DNA of 64,000 bases from Axinella damicornis (taxonomy: Eukaryota > Porifera > Demospongiae > Axinellida > Axinellidae). This document shows positions 1 through 12,100 of this stretch, piece by piece. Position numbers and translations under genes: made by a program. Positions within the stretch are counted from its first letter, which is position 1, and every line of letters begins with the position of its first letter. The notes below the pieces were generated by a model. The model was not told the DNA's origin. It did no database searches and saw only the letters and a program-made list of their open reading frames with translations. The DNA is taken from NCBI GenBank assembly GCA_963931865.1, contig OZ007517.1, forward strand, positions 8,358,676 through 8,422,675, in the 5' to 3' direction.

Positions 1-284
1 GTTGGTGACACTCCGCTGAATGGTTCTTTACTATAATGTAGTAGTATATTATGTAATAATATAGCATACCGACAGACCATTGTGCACACCAGAGTGTCCA
101 TTTCTTATGTGAGGTTTCCCAGGTACTGTAATTGTATTATTGTCACTGTCTGTCAGTAATTATCTAATTCATAAACACATACTGCATTCTCATGGTCAAC
201 GTGCTTCGGTATAAGCAAGAATCAAATGTTCTTTGTGGCAGGACGAACAAGCATACACAAATTTGTTGTTTCTCTGATTTACAG
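1..284 (+). other. Gene A intron, 3' part
   Basis: Non-coding, ending in a pyrimidine-rich tract and CAG. It resembles the intron upstream of gene B exons B5 (about 41430-41737) and B7, so an exon of the same array should precede the window. Confidence 0.6.
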
Positions 285-581
285 CTTCAGCCTCAGCTCC
301 CTCAGCTCCTACCGTAATGGCGGATTCCCAGTCCCCCACTTCCATCACCCTCACCTGGACCCAGCCAGTGGACGATATTGTGAGCAGCTATGAAATAGTG
401 TTCTCCTACCAGGGACCTTGCAGTGGATTCACCCACACCAACACCACCACTGTGGAGGGTACTAGCAGGAATTATGCACTGACTGCACTAGAGGAGTTCA
501 GCAACTACACTGTCAATGTGACAGCTGTGAATGATGTTGGGAATGCAACTGCTACTGTATTGGGCACCACATTGAGTGCAG
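285..581 (+). CDS. Gene A exon A1: FN3 domain
   Basis: 99 codons, phase 1-1, between TTTACAG and GGTAATC. FN3 hallmarks are the B-strand Trp in ITLTWTQP, SYEI in the C strand, the L..F..Y pattern before YTVNVTAVN, and a glycosylatable NTT. Its paralogue is B7; the first two thirds also match the chimeric exon B5. Confidence 0.88.
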
Positions 582-3500
582 GTAATCAATATTGTCTCTG
601 TTACTGTATTACTGGGAGAAGGAGCAGTTGGTCGTACGTAGGTGCTGCCCAGGAAGTTCAATATCCATGATTTGGCAACAGGTGGTCACTATTGATCCAG
701 TGGGGATACCGAAAAATTTCCCCATTTGGTTTGCAAAGTACAAAGGTTGTGTAATAGGCCATACATGTTTCATCATTCCCACCTTTTGCTTTTTGGCATT
801 ACAATACACTTCACAATGTAACTGTGCTAATAATATAATAAAAGGTTCCTGTTTGACTATTGACCTTTCTGGCAGTTTTATGTTTCCCTACTGTCATACT
901 TTCTTTGCTATTAGTTCCGAGTGGTGTACCTGAAGCAGTTCTGGCTGTGGCGACAGGCAGCACTTCAATCTCTGTCCAGTGGGATCGTGTTAGTTGTATC
1001 GACCGTAACAGTGAGATCACAGGATACACACTCCGCTATGCTCCGTCTGGTGATGTCATGCACATCATGGGCACTACTAGAAGTGACAGAGCCTACACAA
1101 TATCTGGACTCAATGAAGCCACCATCTACACTATCATGGTAGCAGCGGACACCAATGGTGTGACTACAGGGCCGTTTAGTGATCCTGTCAATGTGGAGAC
1201 ATCTGGTAAGGACTCACTTAAGTAATAATTGTTGTACATAGATTCTTGCTGTTGGCTCTTATAGGATAAGCACGTGTACTTCACTTCAGGTTTGTTTTAT
1301 TTGTTGTCGAAATGTGTACACTCAACTGGGGTGTCCAATCTAGCTGCCATCCATATTCGATTATAAACATATCGTAGTATTGCTGTGACATCAACGTAAG
1401 TTTTTCTCCGTATACTACTGTTAGTAATCTGCCATGTGTCGTCGATTTGTGCTTGGGTATTGCGATTTCGAGGTTACCAGGTACTTCTCAAAACGTTCAC
1501 AGTACATTCGAGACTTCGGACAGCTACATTGGAGACTACATGTACTTCATACAGCGTTCACAGTACGTTCAAGACTACAGAGTTCACAGTGCAGCACGGT
1601 CGAGACTGTTTTACACAGCGTTAAAAGTACGTTTGATACTACTTCACACAGCACTCACAGGATGTTCGAGGCAGCATTCACTATTCACACAGTATGTTCG
1701 GGACTACTTCACATAGCATTCACATGCAGTTTTGCAAGATAATGTTCACTCTATGCAACATAAATTTTGTTTCTATCTGTACAACTGTTGGAAAGATGTT
1801 TAAAGAAATCGTGATATGTATCGTGGTATGCATATCATAGCAAGTATCGCCCAGCCCTAGTCCCATCCCATTCAAGATAGGACTGAGGATGTGCAACCCC
1901 TTGTTTCTTTTTTTTCTCTCCAAGAGGTGGAGTATGATAGGCCTTCACTCTATCCTTTAGTTTTTCTGAGAAAACTCTGCTTTCTTGTTTGTTAGCATTT
2001 TAGAGCGCATGAAATGCATAGCTTAGGATAATTTAGTTAATCACCATGTCAAGGTAATGAAACTATGCCTTCGTAATGGTACAGTCATGATCCATGAACC
2101 TGGACCAGGAATGTATTCCACTTAGGCTGCAGGCTTTAATTTCACTGTTGTGTAAGTCAAGTACCTGATGAGTTACTGGAGACCAGATATGTTTCATAAG
2201 AGCTCATTGATAGTCTTGCAGATCATGTCCATTGCAATAGTGTTCTTCATAAATTTTGTCATGAGCAGAAAATTGTTCACAGTTCCAGTCAGTAAAGTTC
2301 TGAGGGTACACGTTCTGCATGGGTGTATAGCTGTCATTAAACAAAGCCACACCTCCATAACGACACATTCATGATAGACCTGGACAAGGAGACAGTGAGC
2401 TATCAGACAATGGATTGACAAGGATTCAGTAAGCACCTTGGACGCAATGATTGCAAGAAAGAAACACAAATGAGAATGCAACGTGTTTGCTCTATGCATG
2501 CAATACCAGGTCTGAAAAATGGAGGTCTGAGCACGATGCCAATCCTCTTTGCATGTGTTGGAGGTCTGAGCACGATGCCAATCCTCTTTGCATATGTTGG
2601 AGGCACGATACCAATTATTGCTTGTCACATTGTGCAAGACCATAATTATACTGCATGCAGAATGGCATTTATCGTCGTATTAGAACTCAAGTTTCTCACA
2701 TCTCAGTTAATACAGACTGCACACAGTGCAGTTTATGAATGCCTCCAGATGACTGCAAAGTATTTGGACTGCTGAAAACAGTATAAGTCTGATTAGAGCA
2801 CGCAAATATAAAATTCGAGAGCGCTGACAAGAAATGTCGCTCAGAACCAGAACACCAGATCCTCTTCGCACGTGCGGGAGGGATTGGGTATGAGACGAGA
2901 TCATATGGCAGTTCATGTCCTTGCAATAGTATTCTGCATAATTATATCATGAATAGAATACTTTAGCCCCTGACTCGCAGTTCCATTCAGCAATGTTCTG
3001 AGGATACATGTTTGCGTCAGTGCGGTGTAACTGTCATTAAATCAAAGCCACGCCTCCTTAATAGTACGATGGGGTAATGAGACTGTGTTGTTGTGAGCCC
3101 CCCCCCCCCCCCCCCCCCCCCCCCAAAAAAAAACAACAGGCTGGATGGTTATACTTGATACTATCCCCCACGAAATCTAGCACTAACTTATTGGGCGAGC
3201 GTGAGCGAGCCCCACACTAGTCGTAGTCTCGCACGCGGCGCTATATGGTGCTGTACTTCGAATAATTATGTACCGTTGTCGATCCGGCGATCCGTCTCCC
3301 ATACGTAAATCCGGCGTGTGTAATATAACGTACGAAACATTGCATTCATTTCCGGACGTCGTACCGTAATAATTCTCCGCCGTGCACAAGAGTCTGGCAC
3401 CGAGATTATGAGTATGGCGACGACAAAGACACAGATCGATCGTGACCTACCTACCTCTGTACCTCCCCAGTGGCGACAGCAAAGACGAACACCGCTGGTG

Positions 3501-4017
3501 GACCTACCTATTCATTGACCTCAGAACTGTAGCTACGTACGTGCATGTGTCCTGCAGAGCACGTGGGACCAGTGTGCTAGTTATTGCTATAGGTTTTGTG
3601 TTTAATTGCCATATCCATATCGCCGCTAGACTGCTTCAGCTAGCCTCACTCTGTGTTGTGCATAATTATGCGTGCATAATTATGCGACAGTGTACTTTTG
3701 ATATTCTGGGACCTGAGCTGTTCTCATGTAGTCACATTCTGATGACAGTCTTGTACGTAGCTACAACCTTTGGCACTCGCTCACGCTCGTCCCACAATGT
3801 CACACATTCCACTAGTAGCTATTTCACCTCATTTCTTAGGGGCTGGCGTCTCTAGCTTGCAGTGCAAAGCACGAAGGTGCCACGAGAGCCCATCCTGATA
3901 GCTGAAAAATGAAGGCGGAAAAATTTTGCGCACTTCGCGCGGACTGATCGATGCTTCACGCCTCTATGCACTGCCTTTGGCAGCGTGCAATTGTGCTACC
4001 CCACTACTAGTACCCCC

Positions 4018-4048
<31 letters not shown>

Positions 4049-7000
4049 ACACACTTTTGGTAGCTGTATCCGCCCCTGTACCTACTTGTTGTACTGCAAG
4101 CTGCAAAAGCTAAGTAGAAGGGACTGAGTCTAATCATGGATACAGCCACCAGAAAGGGTGGACAGGGTGAGGTGCGTGTTGTCAATATCTGGGTAATACA
4201 GCACATGGAAATGTTACTTACCTGCTAGCAGTCTAAACTGTCATATGTATTCCCATACGTACAGTTCATTTGTGATTTGTTTTCAATTTTCAGCTGTTGG
4301 GCTTACCCTGAATGGTGTGAACCATGCCAACAACAGCATTGTGACCAGGACAGACATTGGAATTGATAGCGCAGCTCTGCTCTGCACAACTACCTACTCA
4401 CCCTGCTGTTCATCTGCAAACCCTGGAACTCAGTGGTTCTTACCCGATGGAAGTCAAGTCCAGAATAATGGTGGTCTTCCATACTACAGAAATAGGAATC
4501 CTGGGACAGTGCTGCTCCACCGCAACCCTCAGGGTACCACAACAGGGATCTTCCGCTGTGACATACTTGATGCCAGTGGAGTACTACAGAGCATGTTTGT
4601 GGGGATATATGACAGTGGAACTGGTGAGTCCTGTACACTGAGTGAGTGGTCGGTTTTTTGCAAGGAGATATCTTGCATTCAGGATCTTCATGTGTACAAG
4701 CCGGTGAACATGATCAGTGTCCGTATACAGATATGCATGGATACGCCTAGCTTCACAAACCTCCCCATTCACTGTAGCTAGCTTTTCATACACAACTAGC
4801 CAATCAATAAACTCTACATTCTTTCTTTTTCGAAGATTTCTTCAAAGTTCCGTTCAAATGATTACACCATTGCACCGATACAGCAATTCAAAGCGACTTC
4901 TATTTCCCCATCAGAAGGACACTTGTGCTCCAAATGTAGCTAAATGCATGCAGGACTGGTCAGTACCACCATCATCATAAGTTGCTCTATGTTCACACTG
5001 TCCGCTCAAACTGTGACAAAGGCCAGAAATTATCTGTGATTGCACAGAAACTGCATGTGACATCATAGCCACACATGTAAACCATCCAGTGGCTTTGTGA
5101 CCCATTTGTGAATCTCAACAGCATGAGACACACTAATTGAGTCAAAATACAAAATAACCACCATACTGCTAACACCTCTTGTCAGAATAAGATGATAAAA
5201 CAATCATGACACAATTTGGATAAAAAAGTATTTTAATGTGATTGTTTACTCCAGGGAACCTTGAGGTGACTTCCCTCCAGTTCCAGCTGACCACAGACCC
5301 GAATGCCACTACTTCAACTTCCACCCTAACCTGTATCTCCACTGGTGGTCCTGTCACTACTTTCTCTTGGAGGAGAGATGGTGCATTAGTGACTAATAAT
5401 AACAGTTACAACATTGCTACACCCATAGTTACTGATGCTGTGAGTGGTACCTACAGCCTCAATCTGACTGTGACGGGGAGACGAGCAGGGCAATATGAGT
5501 GCAGTGTGACCAACAGCAGGACACCTATGGACACTAGAAACCTAACAATTGAGAGTAAGTTTTACGTTCAGTTTGCTCAAGAAAAAATGCCTTCTTTAAC
5601 TTGGTTCCCGGCTCTCTGTTGATTATTGTCAGCTGTGCCTACATACTTATCATAATCTTTTACCTTTCATGCATGAGTAGCCCCAATGTTGTTAACGAAC
5701 ATTGTGCTTCATTGTGACAAGTTTACAAAGTGTAGTCCACTGTCGATATCTGATCATGCCGTGCGCTGTTTCTTGACTGCTACAGCTGCTGACCCACCTA
5801 CTGATCTCACTGTTGAACCAGTTGGCCCAACCAGTATCAGAGTCTCCTGGTCTGCACCCACTTCAGTAGCCACTGTTACAGGGTATCGGATATACTACCA
5901 GGCAGAGGGAGACTCGGGCAGTGTGCCTGTTGATGCTGGTATAACTAGCTACACACTGGGCAACCTCCAAGATGGCCTCACTTACAGCATCACCATGGTG
6001 GCTCTCTCCATACACCTGCCAAGCACTGTGGTTGGACCTGAGACTGTTACCCTCGGTAAATCCCTGTACCTACATATACCATGTACGTATTTCGACTCTT
6101 ATAAGTATGTATGGACAGAACTTTTGACATCATCCCCTCTAGTAGTTTGATCGCAAGGCCCTTCCAATTCTGTTTCTCATCTCCCTTTCATTTCTGTCAG
6201 CATCAATTTTCAGCATCCAGATATTTCCTTACACATATAGCGCATGCCACAAACGACTACTTCCTTCAACCTTTGACCTCCCCCTATAAACTTGACCGTG
6301 TTTTGCTGAGAGCCTGGAAATGTGAAATCCACGTCAATCCACAGAAAAGTTGCACCTTTTTGTTACACAGCTGGTACTTTCATCCGAGGTAAGTACCCAA
6401 GTACATTAATAGGGGTGTATTTAAAGGACAGAAAGTGTTTTTCTGTATACAGTTTGCTTCCATTCTATCTTGGTCATGGCAGGAAATGATGTCATAATCG
6501 AATCAGTCTTCACTTCTGGGCCCACCCATCCGCATGAGTTATCGGTGTAGGGTGATGAGAAACGGTGAATTGATTTGGAGGGGCCTAATTCTGGAGATCC
6601 AAGTGAAATTCCTTGTGAGATTTGCTTGAGGGAATGACGTAGGACTCTTGACATTCTTGGTTCCTCTAACCACAAATTTGTGCATTCTCAGTTTGTAGTC
6701 ATGAGGAGTGTGTATGAAATACCTAGTTTAATTCCTTTTCAAATTTCTACAGATCGTGATCCACTGACAATAGAGGTTACAGGTATCAATGCTGCCATAG
6801 CTGGCCAGGCCATTAACCTGACCTGCACTGTCACTCGGGGACAGAATATGTCAGGAACTCCTGATGTGCAGTGGCTAGGTCCTAGTGGTAACGTCCTCCT
6901 CAGTGGGAGTGATGGCATTGTGGTGGATGATACTGCCATGGTTAGCAACTCCACGTTTGTCAGGACACTTCAGTTCACTCCAGTTCGGACATCACATGGT

Positions 7001-9099
7001 GGACTGTACACATGCCAGGCTATGGCAGATTCAGTTAATAGAACAAAGGCTATTAACCTCACTGTACAAAGTAAGTGTATGGTTAGAATGTTTGTGCATG
7101 TGCGACACTGCCTTTAATTGTAGGTTAATAGTGCTTATTAGTCACACAATGCATGAGTGTAGTGCCTATAGTGCATGTGTTTAAGCTGTCAATGACTTTC
7201 TTTGTAGTTCCACGTCCAAATGTGACCATCGTACCAGATCGAGCTGGTCCCCTGTACTCCGGAACCAGTCTTATCCTCACCTGCAGTGTTCAGTTCAGCT
7301 CCGTAGTAGACACAAACATCAGTGTGAACATTTCCTGGATTGGACCAAATGGAGAGGTGCTCCCTAGTACCATTGTAGCTGAAGACCCACCCTACAACAG
7401 TACCACCACCATTTTGTTAAGCAGCAACGATTCAGGAACCTACAGCTGCAATGCCACTGCCAATCCAGTCCCACCAATGACCTCAATTGTTGCAAGTGAA
7501 ACAGGCATGGCCACTCAGAATCTTGCTATAGTTGGTGAGTGATAAATCATACCTATACAGTCTTGTACTTACATTGCATATGTGACTTTGATGTGCTGTC
7601 TCCTGTTAACCGTTTACCAGCTAATGACGCCTTAAGGTGTCATGAGACTTTCAGCTTCATGATGTCACATCCGGCAATGTCCTTGAGAGATAGGCTCTGC
7701 GCCAGCAGAGAGGGCGGGGCAGGGGGAGGTGGGTGGGTGCACCCGAAGGGTGCAAACAGCATGGCCGTGTCTGGGCTCCGCGATAGAAAGGTCTTGGTCG
7801 GCACTGGGAGGGCCATTTCCGCCGTTTTTGGCATAAATGGACTTAGAAAGTAGCTGTCTTGCCTTGTAGGGCCTCCATTTCCAGCATACATCGCCCGTTT
7901 TTCAGCTACGGCAGGTTGGCATTTCTCGGGAGGCTTGATTGCAAGCTCGTTAATTGGTGGGTGTGGTTAAGTCATGTATATGCTCAGTATAGCTGAAATT
8001 ACCTGTGTGAGCAGTTTCGAGCCCAGCAATGCCAGGGAACAGAAATTAGGGTATGTTTAAGTGTTCTATAGACTGAAAATTACCTAGAGAAAGAATTTGG
8101 CCCCTAAAGAGTTAATGGACTGGCCTTGCTCCCAGGTCCACCCAGCTTCTGCAATATGGATAGTGAATGTGGCTGCAACACTGTAACATACACACACGCA
8201 GTTGTGGGTACTGATAACCAAAGAGTGCTATGTGTAGAAGCCAATGCCACATACTATATGCGTGCAGGTGGATATGAAAGCTTCAGCAGTCTCTCCGACT
8301 GTAACTTCATTGTGATGAATGCTACATACCTTAGGCTGTAGTGTAAATCTTTGTCAGTATGTCATCACGGCTGCATTTACACAAGGATTCACAGCTAACA
8401 GTATTCATAGGTGGATTTTATTGAGTGTTGACTGTGCGCTCACTAGACCATGACTGTTGAGCATACTGTTGAGGGTTGAATCTTTGGGTATCCACTGGCT
8501 ATTTAAGCTTGACACTCTACAGCACCACAGCACTGCCTGCTGTTATGATTTGCTTTCTCTCGCTAATACATCCCCCCATTAAAATTTTGTGTACTACTTT
8601 TGAGTCTGAAGTGGGGAGGGGGCTTTTACTCAAAGGTTCGATTTTTCTAGACTGTACGCCCCCATAAGCAAGATCGAAAAGAGGCTTTGATGTAGCTAGA
8701 ACAGCAACGATGTCGGTTGTGTACCACGGGACATTTCCAAAGTCTGTTGGTATTACCTACCAAGCATCGTCGGTGACAATTGGAGACTAAGTTTGATTTG
8801 TGTCTCCGTCATTATTGTGACAGGCCTATAACATTGTTTGCTAAGCAAACTTCTAACCTGTTTTTCTAAACTGACAAAACAGACATAACAAATTGTACTG
8901 CACATGTGTAGTTGTTATATTCTAGAATACGCTGACCGTGGGGCATTGGAGGGTGTTTACTCAAAGGGAGCATAATAGGGAGACTATGGAACCGTCTTTG
9001 GTATACAAACAGAACTGCACTGCCCACAGTCAACCTGCCGTTAATATAGGTATCCACATTGGCCATGTAGTCAAAAATTGTGCAAAATTCTTTGCCCAA

Positions 9100-9130
<31 letters not shown>

Positions 9131-12100
9131 GCTTTACAGTAGCTACACAGATATGTGGTGGCATGAATGTGGGTGGGGATGGTGGCCGAATGAAAATTGT
9201 GGTTGCATGATAAGGGTACTGAGGGACAGCCAGATTTGACTGGCAGTCTGGAACACAACAAAGCAAAAGACTGCAGGTATTAGCTACAGATTACAATTGA
9301 ATATGAATTGCCAAGGTCAAGCTAGGGAGGTTTGTTGTCAGTCTTTGAGCGAGTTCTTGCAGAAATTGGGGTGAGGAATGTGGTCTGGCTACTACGCACT
9401 TTTGCTCTCGGACAACCGCCAACATTCAGGAAAGAAACTTCATCACAATCTTGTAGTAAGGTAGCATCAAACTCCGATCCCTTAGCACCCAATCTTTGCA
9501 CTCTTACAGGAGTCCAACCATGATGACCAGTATTGGAGATGTAGCTAATCGAATCCTGGGATGTTATTCCTCATTTTAAACTCGGTAGATTTAGCAGTGC
9601 AGAGTTGATCCAAGTCGTTCTCAACCATGGAGTCACTGTCAGAAGGTTCATCCGTACCCGAGAGTTCAGAGCTTGGAGAATCAGTCTCAAGCTCTGTGTC
9701 CTCAGTACCAGGAACAGCAGAGTCAACTTCCATGTCTGGGACGTCAGCAAGGACATCCACTTCTGTAACTGCACTGGAGGTAGTCCGAATAGGGGTCACC
9801 AGTGTACACTGAGAAGAGGGGTGCTCATCAATTAGAGATAGCTTTCTGTTGACTGACTCAGGTATATCGTTTGGCACGCTTGTTAGGCTGCTCACGGTGG
9901 ATGGCGTTGGGACCCTCAGTTTCAGGACGGGACCTTGGTTTCCTTCGCCTTCTACGCTGGCGCGATTGGGTGGTAGTTGCAGCATAGCTCTGACCTTGTG
10001 TCGGCCAGAAAAATGCTACCGAAAACCCACCGTCGGAGTAGCGCATCGACCACTTGGCAGAGTCTAGACACGGGTTTGAAGCTCTACTGCGACTGATAAC
10101 GGACAGTTAGCTCGAAGCAGCTGAGCGTAGAGGCCTTCAAGTACACAGACCCTGATGGGAGCGTTTACCGACATTTTCATTTCCGCTTATTCTATTGTAG
10201 CTAGAATGGATGGCTTGTCATCTTTCACTTTGCAAAAGTAAAGAAACAAGGTGAAATGCCTTTGATAAGAGAGATTTTTAATTGGCTTGTGGTAGTAGGT
10301 AAGAGTTGGTTCATTTTCATGGTACCAAACCTTTGATCTTCTCACTTCTCCAGACCTCTCACACACTGTGACCATCTCAGAGTCTGGGACAGCAGTGGCA
10401 GGGAACACCCTCACTCTGACCTGCACTGTGGATGTGAGCATCCAACCAGTTGTACATTGGATACACTCCAATGGTACTATTGTCACCAGCATTAGCGGGA
10501 TCACTGTGGGCTCCCCTGTGAGGTCAGACAACATCACAAACCTCACCCTCACATTCAACCCTCTCCTCACCTCCCACGGAGGACCATACACCTGCCAATC
10601 GGAGGTGAATACGACATCATCAACACAAAATTCGACCCATGTTGTCACTGTACAAAGTGAGTTACATGTGGTATAATTTATGCACCTTGCACATTACGTT
10701 TTCACCTATTTGTTTATGTTCTTTCTTTGTTAGTTGGATCCCTATCTCTGAGTACCAGTCGTGAACCGAATGTGGCCCTGTACGTCAATCAGAGTGTCAC
10801 CCTCACATGCACTGCCAGCCTGTCACCATCTGTAGACACCAGTGTAACTGTGGTAGTCACATGGAGCGGTCCAAGAGGAGTTCGATCCAGCACCGCCATG
10901 ACAGCACAGAGAGAATACACCAATGCTGTTACTCATAGTCAACTACAGACAAGTGACTCTGGTAACTACACTTGTAGTGCTACTGCCAGCCCTGATGTGT
11001 CATCTACCTTTGTTGCTGCAAGTACTAACACCACCAGTGTGCTGAGCATTGTGGTAGTAGGTAAGACTTGGTTCATACAATCACAAGCTGAATATTGTAG
11101 TCACACGTTATTAGGTGCAGCTCACTGATAAGTGCATGTTCACTGTTAGGCGCAGGTTCAATTCTTGTCCCAACCTCTCGTTATTAAACTTTTGATCTTC
11201 CCACTTCAGACCTCTCACACACTGTGACCATCTCAGAGTCTGGGAGAGCAATATCAGGGGACACTCTCAATCTCACCTGCACTGTGGATGTGAGCATCCA
11301 ACCAGTTGTACAGTGGATACACTCCAATGGTACTATTGTCACCAGCGTTGGTGGGGTCACTGTGAGCCTCCCAGTGAGGACAGGCAACATCACAATCCTC
11401 ACCCTCACATTCAACCCTCTCTCCACCTCCCATGGAGGACCGTACACCTGCCAATCGGAGGTGATTGAGGCTTCATCGACACAAAATTCTACCAGAGATG
11501 TCACTGTACAAAGTGAGTTAGTGGACATTGTGCATGCACTGCACATTTCACGTATGACTGCGTGCTTGTTCTTTTTCTTGCTAGTTGTTCTTTTTCGTAT
11601 GACTGCGTGCTTGTTCTTTTTCTTGCTAGTTGCACCTCTGCATCTGAGTGTTAGTCCTGAACGAAATGAAGCCTATCTTATTGTAAACCAGAATCTCACC
11701 CTCACCTGCACGGCGGTGCTGATAGCCAGTGTAGACACCAGTGTAACGGTGGTGTTCGCATGGACTGGTCCAAGAGGAGTACTATCCAACCCGACCATGA
11801 CAACACAGGAACCGTACGCCAGCACAGTTACTGTTAGTCGAGTACAGAGAAGTGACTCTGGTACCTACACTTGTAGTGCTATTGCCAGCCCTAGTATGTC
11901 ACCTGTCTTCGTTGTTGCAAGTAGTATTGCCACCAGTGTGCTGAACATCATGGTAGTAGGTAAGACTCTCTAGCTGTTGCTGTCATGATAAAATACTCCA
12001 GCTGGATGAGGTGACCCTGGCGCTCTTTCATAAATTGTTTATCCTCAATTTCTTCTCTAGATCATCTACACTTTTTAACCATCTCAGAGTCTGGAACAGG

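Larger units (their letters stand above)
1206..4293 (+). other. Large intron A2-A3 with repeats
   Basis: 3.1 kb without a convincing exon. It holds a degenerate minisatellite (1490-1735), a 42-bp tandem repeat near 2530-2612, a partial internal duplication (about 2215-2365 against 2915-3065), C27 followed by A9 at 3098-3133, and C22 plus (AC)n at 4013-4054. About 1.5 kb (2520-4090) is absent from the matching gene B intron. Confidence 0.6.

Noticed and set aside
3442..3855. 137-codon ORF in intron A2-A3
   Set aside because: No recognisable domain and lies in repeat material absent from gene B.
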